A stretch of 20,095 bases of DNA from Candidatus Peribacteria bacterium (GCA_031261265.1 JAISKI010000025.1:1-20095); one strand, 5' to 3'; counted from the stretch's first letter, positions 8,079-17,893 are shown. A program made the numbers and translations. The notes: a model not told the origin generated them from the sequence alone.

Positions 8079-11000
8079 TTAATCAATCTTTATGTTCAAC
8101 TTCTGCAAAGGCTGTTTCACAGCGATTTTATTCTTTGCACGGACGAAGAGGGCAAGTTTGATGATTTTACGGACGGTGGCAGTTTCTTCGATGAGGGATT
8201 GGTTGATGTAATGTTGGTTCGCGATAGGTCGAGAGGAGAGGTGGATGGAATCAAACCCCCCGTCCTTCGGACGACCCCCTTCTCAGGGGGTTCAATGGTT
8301 CGTTTCCGTGAAGTTGGCTAGTTGTAATCGCAAATATTCTGTGATAAATGGGGTGAACGGTGCGAGGATTTGCAAATATCTTTTCAAGACATAAAAGAGG
8401 GTAGCATAAGCAGCATTTTTATCTTCATTCATTCCATTCGCTCGGAAACGGCGACGGCTTCTTCTCAATCGTCGATTGGTGAGTTTATCCATAAAATCCA
8501 TTGCGGATTTCGTTGCTTCGTCCAAGATGTAGTTTTGCAAATGTCCGTCCACTTCAATCAGCGTTTTGTTCAGTTCTGCGAGAATTCGTTTATCGAGGTC
8601 ATTCGTTAATGCGTAGGTGGGAAGCTCAATGATTTCGGTGTTTTGGAAAGCAAATTGACCTTTTTCGTAAGAAGCACCGTAGAGTAGATTTCGTAGTCTT
8701 CTAATTTTTCCTTTATTGCTAACAATCAGAATTTTCTTTCCTTTGTGCTGTTGTAAAAATTCCAGATAGGCTTTTGGATTTCCTTCTTTTGTGAAATCTT
8801 CTGTTTCAGAAACGATTGCTGTTTCTTTATTCGCATAGTCTTTCATTACTTTTTGAACAGCTTTTGTAGTTTCTTGCACTCTCAAAAAATCGTTATCAAT
8901 GATGATATCGGGTTGGATTCTTAGCACTTTTTCAATGAATTCTTTACTTTCCAACGATGTTTTTCCCTGCTCTGTCAGGGGTGCGGAACTATCCGATTCG
9001 TCCTTATTACTCGCTTCGGCGTGCCTCATAAAATACATCTCCGTTCCGTCAGATTTTCGATTATCAATTTTTGCATAGGTTTCAAAAAAGTTGAAGACAT
9101 TCTGCAAGGGGAGGGTGAAGTCCTTGAATGCCTGCTCCGTGCCTTTTTCGTTAAATCTCATCGGTTCGGCTTTCACACTTGGGGAAGAGAGCATATGGAG
9201 CCTGAAACTATCGCCTCCTCGCTTCTCAATCAGTCCCTGAGGGTCGGGGTAGTTTTTCAGACTTTTAGACATTTTCTTTCCATCTTCTGCGAGGATAATC
9301 CCGTTTACCACGACATTTTTCATCGCATTTTCGCCTTTGATAGCGTGTCAGAGGATATGTAGCGTTCTAAATCGTCCTCTCGTTTGGTCTAGTCCTTCTG
9401 CGATGAAATCAGCGGTGAAAGTCTGAATGTTGGTAGATTTTTTCCCTGTGGTGGTGTCTATGAGGAAATCATAAAATCTTCCGTTTCTAATTTTAACTTC
9501 TGTTTTGGTTGGGTCTTCGTTGAGTTGATAGGTGATACCGTCAAAATATCTTTTACATTGAAGAATAGGAAATCGGTGAGTGCTGGCGATAACTTGTTTT
9601 CCTGCATATTTTTTTATCTCTTCCAAGAAATCATTTATTCTATCTTCTACTTTTCTTCGCTCTGCTTCTCTGTTATTGGCAAGTTCTCTGTAATTTTCTA
9701 ATTTGCTCGTGTCTATTTTCCGTTCCATAATTCTTGCGTCCAGATAGATATTTTTTTCTATTTCAATATCCGTGAAATCTTGCCAACGGAAAGTACCGTT
9801 TTTCATCGCTTCATCAAAGCGTTTCTTCGTTTCAAGGTATTTTGGGTGTTCTGTAAGCTTTCGTCCAAAGGTTTTTTCAAAGTAAGGTTCAATAGTTTGT
9901 ATAGCTCTGGATAAAAGTGATACATAGAAAATGGTATCAGCTTTTTTTACTTCTTTTTCAATCTTCTCTACAATGTCTTGTGCTTGTTTTTTCCCTTTTT
10001 CTGTGAGTTCATTTGTATCATCTCGGTAATCATACCCTGTGATTTCCCCCTCTGCTCTTTTTTTATTGCACATTGATTGTCCGTGTCTGATGAGGGAAAG
10101 TTTACAAGTCTGGTTGTCCAGTTTCATCTCATCTTGTCCGATATAATGCTCCTGACCGAAGGGCATTGACCCACTTTCAAATCGGCAATCCATCACTTCG
10201 GGAATTCTCTTGTAAGTTTTCCCGTTTTTCACGAACCAGTAATTATCCACATAGGGTTTGTGCAAGTCGACTTCTTTTTGTCTATTGTTATCTCGGTAAT
10301 GAATAGCAAAATTTCCCTTTGCATTTTCTCCATTATTTTTGAGATACCATTTAGGATAAAAAGAACGATTAGATAAAACTTTTTTATGTTCTTCTGGACT
10401 AATACAGTCTTTGCACACCTGTCTTTGATAAGTAAGTGGTAATCCGTGAGAAACGGAAATAATCGTGGAAGTCGGGAATTTTTTGCTGATGCTTTTAAGA
10501 TAAGAGGTACTTCTTGCAACGATTTGTTCTATGGTTTCATCATCAGTTTTTAGTGTTCTATCGTTGCAAACTTGGTCTTGTCTGGTTTGTCGTAATACTT
10601 CTGTAATTCTAAAATCAACGAAAATTTTCTCTCCAATCTCAAACAAATATTCGTTCTTGTCTTCTTCCAGATATGAAATAATGTTGTGTTTATCTCGTAA
10701 ATCGCGGAATTTCTTTTGCACTTCTTCATACTTTGTTCTGATATTTTTCACTTCATTTTCTCCGTACTTGTCGTTCAAAAATGGCACAATGGTTTGTCGC
10801 ACTCTTTCCATAGGGGAAAGTACGATGACTAAGTCTTTTTCATTTTTCAAATGCTGTAAATTTTGTCTGATTTGTTCAGAATGTTGTAGTCCTTCTTCGT
10901 TCAAAAGAGCCTTATCGCCGTAATTATCCTGTTTTTTCTCTTCATTATAATATGTTCTTCCGTGTCTTATCAAAATATGTTTCGTGATATTCTTGCTACC

Positions 11001-12998
11001 AGACCTAGAAAGCTGATAGATTTCTTCCAGTGTTCCTACGGAAAAAGTGTCGCTTTCATCATCGACATTCTGCCAAATCGGAAGAGGGCTTCCTCGATAA
11101 CGGTTTCTGGCGATATTTCGGTCAGGGGCTTGTTGCAATCCGTTCACAAAACGGTTTTTCACACTTTCTGGGACAAAATTCATTTTTTCTGCCTCTTTCC
11201 GAGTTTCAGCATTCATCTCTTGTTCCTTAATAAATCGGCTCGACATCGCTTTGCTAATCAATGGCGTGTGGCACCTTCGGCAGTGTGGGTAGCTGTGCGT
11301 GATACTTTCTGACTTAATCAGATTTTTTTCTGTTTTTAGTCTTTCGATAATGGTTTTGTTGATATTCAGGACACTTTCTCCTGTGTAGTCATAAATCTGT
11401 TCATCAAATTCTCCGTATTCATTTACGGGCATAAAGAGCCATTCCAGAGCGTTTTTCGCACCCAGTAATTTCGCCACAGCACCAAAATCCTCCTCTCCAA
11501 AGGTCGGAGCGATATGCACAATTCCTGTTCCGTCTTCGGTACTCACGAAATCAGCATTGAGCACTTGAAAAAACTGATTTTTGTATTCTTGTTTAATCTC
11601 CGACTTCGTGATGTAGTCAAAGAGGGGAGTATAGTGCAGACCCTGCAATTCTTTTCCTTTGAAGGTCCTGATTGGGAGGTAGTCCTCAGGATTTTTGTAG
11701 TATTTTTTGATGAGGTTGGTGGCGAGAATGTAGTATTCTTTGCTGGCGAAATCGTAGACCATTGTGTAGTCTATATTCTCCCCCGTTGCGAGGAACATAT
11801 TGCTTGGAAGGGTTCGTGGGGTGGTGGTTCGGGCTAATAAGAAGATTCCAGAAGATTTTGCCAGAAGATTATCAGAAGATTGGTCAGCAGAAATTTTCTG
11901 TGGGATTTCTTTGATATAGGTGTAGATATTCCAAAATTGGAACATCAATTCTTCAGTATCTTCCATGATATTCCCCTCAATTCTTACTCCAAAACCGAGT
12001 GCATTCTCTGAAGGTTCTATTCCTACTCGGACAAGTTGAGTATGTTTATCTGTCTCTTTTATTTGAGGTTCTCCTATAATTTTTACTTCATAGGTGTGCT
12101 GAAGCACGCATACCCCTCCTATAATTTCTTTGAATGATCCCAGATAGTGTGCTTCTTGAATTTCTACACCAACCTCTTCTTTGAGCTCTCTAGTGATTGC
12201 TTGTTCAGCATTTTCCCCTTTGTTTACTTTCCCACCAGGTGCTTCAAAGTTATGTTTTTGTGTGTTAAAAATTTGCAAGATCTCTCCTTTATCGTTTTTG
12301 ATAATAGCCCTAACATATTGTCCTACACCATCTTCAGTAAGTTCAAATTTTTCTCCTCGTTCTGCTTGTGTCGCCATTGGATTGAGCTGAAATTTTACCG
12401 TAATCGCGGTATCCGTCTTGTCTTCATATCCTTCGCTTACTTCGTTATTCGCCAGTGGTGTTGCACAGCTTGGACAGTATCGTTGCACTTTGAAGCCCTT
12501 ATACACGAGATTATCTTTGTAGATTTTATCAAAACAGTAAATCACGCTTTCCATAAAATCCAAATCCATGGTGCGATACTCATTATCTACATCAGCTCGG
12601 CGAGCGGTGTGGTCAATGAACCATTTCCAAATTTCGTTGGTATCATTCACATAGGCTCTACACTTTTCGACAAAGCTTTCAATTCAGATTTTTGTCTCTA
12701 TATCTCTTTTTCCATCAATTCAGAGAGCTTTTTCTACGGCTTTTTCCACAGGTAATCAGTGGCAGTCCCAACCTCGTTTTCTCTTTACTTGATAGCCTCT
12801 CATCGTCATATATCTCGGAATTAAGTCTTTAATTGCACCAGCGAGGAGGTGTCCGTAATGGGGAGTACCAGAGGCGAAAGGAGGACCATCGAAAAATCTG
12901 AAAGTCATTTTTTCGCTTCTTTCATCAATGGAGCGTTGGAAAGTATTGTCGCTTTTTCGGAATTTGATGATGGAGTCCATAAGTTCAAGATTGGTCAT
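8079..12998 (-). CDS. ileS: Isoleucyl-tRNA synthetase with inserted NUDIX and three histidine-phosphatase domains
   Basis: A single 1639-aa frame. IleRS landmarks in order: PHYGHLLAG (HIGH motif, 47-50), WDCHGLPVEK, RWADVDNEYRTMD, CPSCATPL, editing-site TTTPWTLPSN (about 391-400) and GTGIVHIAPTFGEEDF, HCWRCHTPL, DWNIARNRYWGSPLPIW, DLHKPYVDN, GLDQTRGWF, KMSKS (1242-1246), NWWLRRSRRRFW, and a C-terminal HLSSWP segment. Foreign domains interrupt it: NUDIX at about 210-380 with a perfect Nudix box (256-278); histidine phosphatase 1 at about 670-861 (RHG 678-680, second His 851); phosphatase 2 at about 964-1176 (RHG 971-973, His1141); phosphatase 3 at about 1320-1461 (RHA, second His replaced by Asn1428). 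TGA encodes Gly and CGA encodes Trp throughout. The IleRS core looks complete and presumably charges tRNA-Ile; roles of the inserts are unknown. Confidence 0.93.
8253..8292. repeat. In-frame palindromic element near the 3' end of ileS
   Basis: On the + strand, outer arms AACCCCC / GGGGGTT enclose hairpin CGTCC-TTC-GGACG (8261-8273) and hairpin ACCCCCT-TCTC-AGGGGGT (8274-8291). It encodes a Gly/Pro-rich linker between the anticodon-binding domain and the HLSSWP segment of IleRS. The two-hairpin plan, with a TTC loop then a C-rich/G-rich arm pair, matches the tsaD element at 4798-4828. Confidence 0.7.
11840..11881. repeat. Four AGAAGATT direct repeats inside ileS
   Basis: AGAAGATT occurs at 11840, 11850, 11863 and 11874 (+ strand), coding on the minus strand for the short segment just before the TTTPWTLPSN editing motif, at the downstream edge of the NUDIX insertion. 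The same octamer makes up the tandem repeat upstream of ileS. Confidence 0.6.
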
Positions 12999-13002
12999 AG
13001 TT

Positions 13003-13060
13003 TAGAAGATTACAGAAGATTAAAAAAGATTACAGAAGATTAAAAAGATTACAGAAGATC
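13003..13060. repeat. Tandem repeat just upstream of ileS
   Basis: About 2.7 copies of a 19-20 base unit (GATTACAGAAGATTAAAAAA) starting at 13008, 13028 and 13047, within the leader immediately upstream of the ileS start codon. Read on the minus strand, each copy contains TGTAAT, which resembles a -10 box, so the repeat may hold alternative promoters. Confidence 0.7.
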
Positions 13061-13105
13061 AATAGTTAAGACTTCAGTAGATTATCATCAAAGTACAATA
13101 CCAAA

Positions 13106-13150
13106 CAATCTTCTGAAATCATTTGGCATAATCTTCCAAAATCTTCTCCC
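13106..13150. repeat. Inverted copy of the AGAAGATT repeat
   Basis: Read on the minus strand this has three spaced GAAGATT units in nearly the same order and spacing as 11850-11884 on the plus strand (AGAAGATTTTG..AAGATTAT..AGAAGATTG). It is non-coding, between the tail-anchored protein gene and ileS. Confidence 0.45.
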
Positions 13151-13152
13151 TT

Positions 13153-13181
13153 TATAAAAAAATGCCTCTTGATTGCAAGAA
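13153..13181 (-). terminator. Possible terminator after the tail-anchored protein gene
   Basis: Read on the minus strand, a short stem TCTTG-CAAT-CAAGA (13167-13180) is followed after four bases by a run of seven T. The stem is only 5 bp, so it is weak, but it lies 15 bases past the stop codon of the upstream gene. Confidence 0.35.
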
Positions 13182-13195
13182 AAATTGATAGGAGG

Positions 13196-13897
13196 TTAGT
13201 CGGGTTGCTTGCCTTTTGCATTGTTCTTATTTATATGTTTAGCAACCACCCTTCCTCAAACGAAAAATGCTACTACTAGACCTAAGATAATTAAGCGTTT
13301 GGTAGTTATAGGTGTTTTTTTCGCTTTATTATTCTCTCATTTCTCAAAACTCTTATGAGTTTTTTGAAATCATTCAATGAGTAAGAGTATATCTTTTTCT
13401 GTTTCTATGGGTGATTCTATTTTATCCCATGGTAAAGATTCTCATATAGTAATACCAGAAATATGAGTCTCAGCAATGACGGTAAGAATATCTTCTCTTA
13501 TACCTCTTACATTATTTTCTTCAATCAGCTTTTCTGCTATTTCTTTTACTTCTGGGGGAATGATATGTTCAAAAGCCTGATTATAATAGTCTGTTATATG
13601 CTTTTCTGAAAAATCAAATGTTTCTATAAATTCAAGTAATTCATCATTTTCTAAATTGTTAATAAGGTTTTCTTGTATTTGTTTGTGTAAAATCTCGAAA
13701 TTAGGGATATGCTTAATTAAAGTCATAAGTGAAGAGTTGTCTATCTTTTCAAAGCCTATTAGGGCTTTACACAAATCTTTTGCTGTCTTTGCATGTAATT
13801 CTTTCTTTAATTCATTATATATCTCTCAGAGCTTCTTAATCAGAATACGGGTTGTTTCCCCGCCTTGTAGTGGTTCCTTTTTTTCTTTTTCAATCAT
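13196..13897 (-). CDS. Small uncharacterised protein with C-terminal membrane anchor
   Basis: A 233-aa protein I do not recognise. The first about 190 residues are hydrophilic and rich in Glu, Lys and Ile, probably helical. Near the C-terminus a basic stretch (TTKR) precedes one hydrophobic segment, LIILGLVVVAFFVGG, then a short polar tail ending at TAA 13196-13198; this suggests a tail-anchored cytoplasmic domain. TGA codons (for example 13826 and 13442) encode Gly, so the standard code shows only the fragment 13442-13774. ATG 13895-13897 is chosen because a good promoter lies 30 bases upstream. It precedes the ileS-valS operon on the same strand but a possible terminator and repeats lie between them. 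Confidence 0.7.
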
Positions 13898-13926
13898 AAT
13901 GTACGATAAGGGGTAAATACGGTATA

Positions 13927-13954
13927 ATTATACTGATATGAGAGCATAAGTCAA
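13927..13954 (-). promoter_or_regulatory. Sigma-70-type promoter for the tail-anchored protein gene
   Basis: Minus-strand -35 box TTGACT (13954-13949), 16-base spacer and perfect -10 box TATAAT (13932-13927). Expected start near 13920 gives a leader of about 23 bases before ATG 13897. It lies just beyond the stop codon of the 1237-aa gene. Confidence 0.65.
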
Positions 13955-13982
13955 ATCTCTTTTGCGGAGGAAAAAATAGAGA

Positions 13983-16900
13983 TTAGATTGCTTGGGATTG
14001 GAGTAAAATTCATGTATTACCAAATTCATAATATCCATATCCACTAGGAGAAGGAGTTTTTTCTATATCTAAGGAAATATTTTCTATCTTCAGGTCTTCC
14101 TCTTTGAATTCTTCTTGAAGATGATGGAGATTAGTATAACAAGAAGTCAAAGCCTCATCACTTATAAAAATAGCAATATCTGAAACGCCAGCTTCTTCTT
14201 GCTTTTTCTTAATGGTTTGAATAATGCTGAGCAAGACATCAGGAGTTCTCTCCCCGTATACTCTCTCTACTACGAAAGCAAGAGGTTTTTTAGTTGAAAT
14301 ATCTGATTTTTCTTCTCCTTTTACTTGGTAAGGGAAAATATCTACAATTGCATCTGCAATCGTTTTCTCTTCATCATTCCCATAGATTGCCATAAAAAAT
14401 TTATTGGGGTCTCAGAAGGCGAGATTGTGCGGATTATTGCATTCTTTTTGCATACAACCGAGACAACCGCGGATGTTGGGGATAATCACCTCAAAATTAT
14501 TGGTCATTTTTGTAATGAGAGAAGTTTTTTCTGTTGAGGTGTTCATAAAGAGTTTTTGCTGAAGAGGAGCAATTTTAGTGGTAAGGAGAGTATTTCCAGT
14601 CACGGAAATTTGATTGGAGAGATTACGAACAAAGTCTTGTATTTTTTCTTTGACTTGATACAGATTAGCCACCTGTTTTTCTATCTCCGCAATATAAGAT
14701 AAGGCCTTTTCTTTTTCCTGTACCGTGAGGATGGCATGCTCAATATTTTGAAAAAGTGATTTTACATACGTAATGTCATTAGGCAGAGGAAGAATCCCTG
14801 AGTCCGTAGAAAGTTTCTCTCCAACTTTTGCGAAAATTGCAATAATTTCTGTACTTGGAGTCTTCGCTTGGTTTAATTTTACAAGTAAAGAAGGAATCTC
14901 TAATTCCTCTACCTTTTTCACAAAGGTAATGAGGGGGTTGATTTGTTTTATTTCTGTTTGAAGTTGCGTAATCCTTTCTTTGGTGAGGGTTCCAAACATC
15001 GTTTCCAATTGTTGTTTAAGGGCTTGTTGTGCTGTTGAAAGTTCTTTTTGTTGAAAAAGTAATGCGAGTACGGTTCAGATTTCTTTCCCTTGTTCTAGTA
15101 AAAGTTGAAAAAGCTGATGGTCATTAGGGAAATTATCTGGGTCAAGTAAGTCTTGTATATCTTGTTGCAGTGCGGAAAGTTCTGTGTCTATAGTAGTGAT
15201 ATTTCCCATATACTGGCTGATAGTTTCCTCTTGTAGCTTCCTTTGTGTGGCTTCATCGTAGGATTTTAATAGTGGATACTCTTTTCTCTTATAAAAATAG
15301 CCAAAAAGCTTATTTAATGTCTTTTTCTCAAAAATATCATTCAGTTCGACTTCTTTCCCTGCCCTAAAATCCGTCCAAAGGTCGTTAATTTGGAGACCAA
15401 AAAAGAGTCATAACAGTTGAATATCTTGATTCTTCTGACCATCAAGATTAGCAATATAGGTCAAATAATGCTGAATAGTCGAGAAATCTGTTTCTATTTT
15501 TTCTATGGGGAGAGCTTTGAGTCAGAATTGTTGTTTAATATACTCTGCCATTGCTAATAAGATTTCTTGTTTTATTATGGGAAAAGAGATTTGTTGCTTA
15601 TGGTCTTGTATTTTTGAAAGGAGAGAGGAAAGATAGTCCTGTATTTCTTGGATTTTTTCAGGATTGTATTTCCGTTCAGCATCTCACCGTGGATTGGGAT
15701 TGGCATTTTCTTGTGATAGAAGCATTCGTGAACAAACGAGAGGAAGGATTTCTTTGGAAAATGCTTTTGTTTCTTTTTGGGAAAGAGTGGTAGCAAGACT
15801 TGTCGCCGTCTGAGTGAGTTGAGGAGAAACTTTAAAGAGGGTGTTAAAATTTCCATAGGTGTCTGCCTGTTCCATTAATGGTCGATTTTTCATTCTCTCC
15901 TCTAAGTCAGTCAGATTTTTTTGAAGAGCTGTAAAAATTTCTGGAGTCATATTACTATGTTTAGAAGCTTTCCAAAATTCGTTAGTTCGGTTTACAAGCT
16001 GAGTAGTAGCGGACATATTTCCTACACCGTGAGACTGTAAGGTTTGAAGTGTAGCAAATTGCTTGTAAAAAAGCTGATTTTCCTGTCCTTTGAGCAGATG
16101 GAGATAGATTTCTTTAATTTGGGTGTAGATAAAATCTTTGGTTTCTATGGGCTGAAAAAGCTGATTGAGCTGTTGTCTTTTTTCTTCCTTTATTCGGAGA
16201 TTTTGGTTAGCATAAGCATAATCTAGTGTAGCTTCCATTCGATTTTCTCCATCAACTTGTTCATATGTAGTTTGACAACGGTCCTTGTTATTCAAAATGT
16301 TGTAAATTTCTTTGAGATTTTCTTCTTTAGAAAGCTTTTCATCAAGCTGTAAATTATAGGTAGTAAGTATTCAATTTGTCTGTTGGAACATTTCAATCAG
16401 TAACATAAAATGTTCCGAAATTAGAAAATTAAATCTTTCTTCTTTGGTAGAAAATCCTAAAAAATCACAAACTGCTTCTACCGATTCATCTTTATGGTCT
16501 CATAAAAGCCTTGTTTTCTTGCTATAATTAAGTCCATTTTCATCTTCATAAAAATTTTGCAAACTTTCTAATACTTGCAAATATTGCTCTATCGTAGCGA
16601 TTCAAAAATACTCAAAAATTTGCATCGCCATCTCCCAGGAAATATCCTTATTTCGATGGTACAGTTTTGTTAAATAAGGGAAAAAATTCTTGAAATCCTC
16701 AAGAGTATTAATTTGGAAATACGATAAATATTCTGATAAATATTCTGCTTTATGAAATCCATCACAGAGGAATTCTACGAGAGCATTTTTACCTGTTACA
16801 AAAGGAAAATATTTATAAGTTCATTGCTCTGACTGTGCTTGTGCTACCGTAGCAAAATCCTCCATTACCTTATTCATTTTTTCAGGACTATCAATTTCAA

Positions 16901-17696
16901 AATGACACATAAAAAGCCCAAACCATTCACTTTCTATTCTCATCATAAATTCCGCCGAAGCCTCAGAAAATTGCGGTAATCGCTCTTGGGAAAAAGGGAT
17001 TCACATCAGTATTGCAGTAGTATTCATATTTGTATTCAGTCTATCTTGATGTGGCCCTGGATCTTCTTTACTCCGTTTTAGATATTCTGGGAGATATTGT
17101 CATCCCATTCCTTTGCTGTATCTTTTGAGACTATTGATAATCAAGGTAGACAGAGTTAAAGGATCGTGAGCTTGAAGTGCTTCATCACTAAAAGTTTCTT
17201 CAATAAAATTTCTAATTTCTTCATCAGTAGGTACTTCCCCTTCCCTAGCTTGAATTTCTTCTTTTATTTGCTCCACAATGAGATGTTCCGCCAATCCCCA
17301 ATAAAGAAGAAAAGTCATACCCATATCCTCTATAGACGATTTCCCTTTTGCCCATTTTTTTAATCCGATAAAGAGGTCGCGAGTGTGGATATTTTCAGAT
17401 GCTTCTCCAGGTTCTGCTTGTGGTTGGTCATCATTTCCCTCTTTTTTCTTATTCCCCCATAAAATCCTTTCTGCTATATCAAAGTATCTCTGATGTTCCG
17501 TGGTAAGAATATCATATATTTCCTTTTTCGCTATTTGAAAAATTTCTTCATTTTCTAGGAAATCTACAATTTCATATTCGTCAAATTCGCTATTTCACTG
17601 CAGAATACTATACATCTTCTTTGCAAGGTCAGCTTCTTTTGAGTCAGGAGTATACAGTATTCTCTCAATGAGTTTATCTTTCGATATATATATCAT
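13983..17696 (-). CDS. Very large uncharacterised protein with C-terminal CxxC / NNPHNLAFGDPNKF domain
   Basis: A 1237-aa protein without recognisable signal peptide or membrane helices. It was traced codon by codon from ATG 17694-17696 to TAA 13983-13985 with no TAA or TAG in frame; more than ten TGA codons are read as Gly. Most of it is acidic, Gln/Glu/Lys-rich and probably helical, with coiled-coil-like stretches around residues 880-1060. The C-terminal part is different: CLGCMQKECNN (about 1076-1087), NLAFGDPNKFF, then a compact alpha/beta-looking region with AFVVERVYGERTPDVLL. The Cys pairs could bind metal. No catalytic motif known to me is present. A strong promoter precedes it and it is transcribed away from a divergent membrane protein gene. 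It could be a structural, surface-associated or lineage-specific protein; function unknown. Confidence 0.8.
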
Positions 17697-17727
17697 TATT
17701 TCACAACATAAATATAAATACAAAAAC

Positions 17728-17756
17728 AGTATACATATTCATATACATAAAGTCAA
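17728..17756 (-). promoter_or_regulatory. Strong sigma-70-type promoter for the 1237-aa gene
   Basis: Minus-strand -35 box TTGACT (17756-17751), 17-base spacer and -10 box TATACT (17733-17728). The expected start near 17721 leaves a leader of about 25 bases before ATG 17696. No Shine-Dalgarno sequence follows. Confidence 0.7.
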
Positions 17757-17779
17757 TACGATATTTAAAAAAATGTATT

Positions 17780-17803
17780 ACTTATACAATAACTTATACA
17801 ATA
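17780..17803. repeat. Two tandem 12-bp repeats between divergent genes
   Basis: ACTTATACAATA occurs at 17780-17791 and again immediately at 17792-17803, between the divergent promoters of the 1237-aa gene and the membrane protein gene. The position suits an operator for a regulator, but no regulator gene is in the window. Confidence 0.6.
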
Positions 17804-17827
17804 AGAGGTTGACTAATAAATAATCTC

Positions 17828-17855
17828 TTGATACTGAAAGAGAAATTTATACATT
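17828..17855 (+). promoter_or_regulatory. Possible promoter for the membrane protein gene
   Basis: TTGATA (17828-17833), 16-base spacer, TACATT (17850-17855). An alternative -35 box, TTGACT at 17809-17814, lies just after the tandem repeats but has no good -10 partner. Both matches are moderate. Confidence 0.3.
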
Positions 17856-17893
17856 AAAAGTAATCTAGTTTTTATTTCTTATGTTCTATTGTC

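Noticed and set aside
8944..9010. A CCCTGCTCTGTCAGGGG palindrome in the third phosphatase domain as another inserted element.
   Set aside because: The encoded APLTEQGK is the normal histidine-phosphatase sequence at that place, so the palindrome is probably incidental.
8079..12998. Reading ileS as several separate genes (IleRS fragments, a NUDIX protein and phosphatases) or as a pseudogene.
   Set aside because: All parts share one frame without TAA or TAG, and IleRS blocks resume correctly after each insert.
13003..13060. CRISPR array or T-box riboswitch upstream of ileS.
   Set aside because: The units are contiguous without unique spacers, and no T-box sequence or specifier-loop structure is visible.
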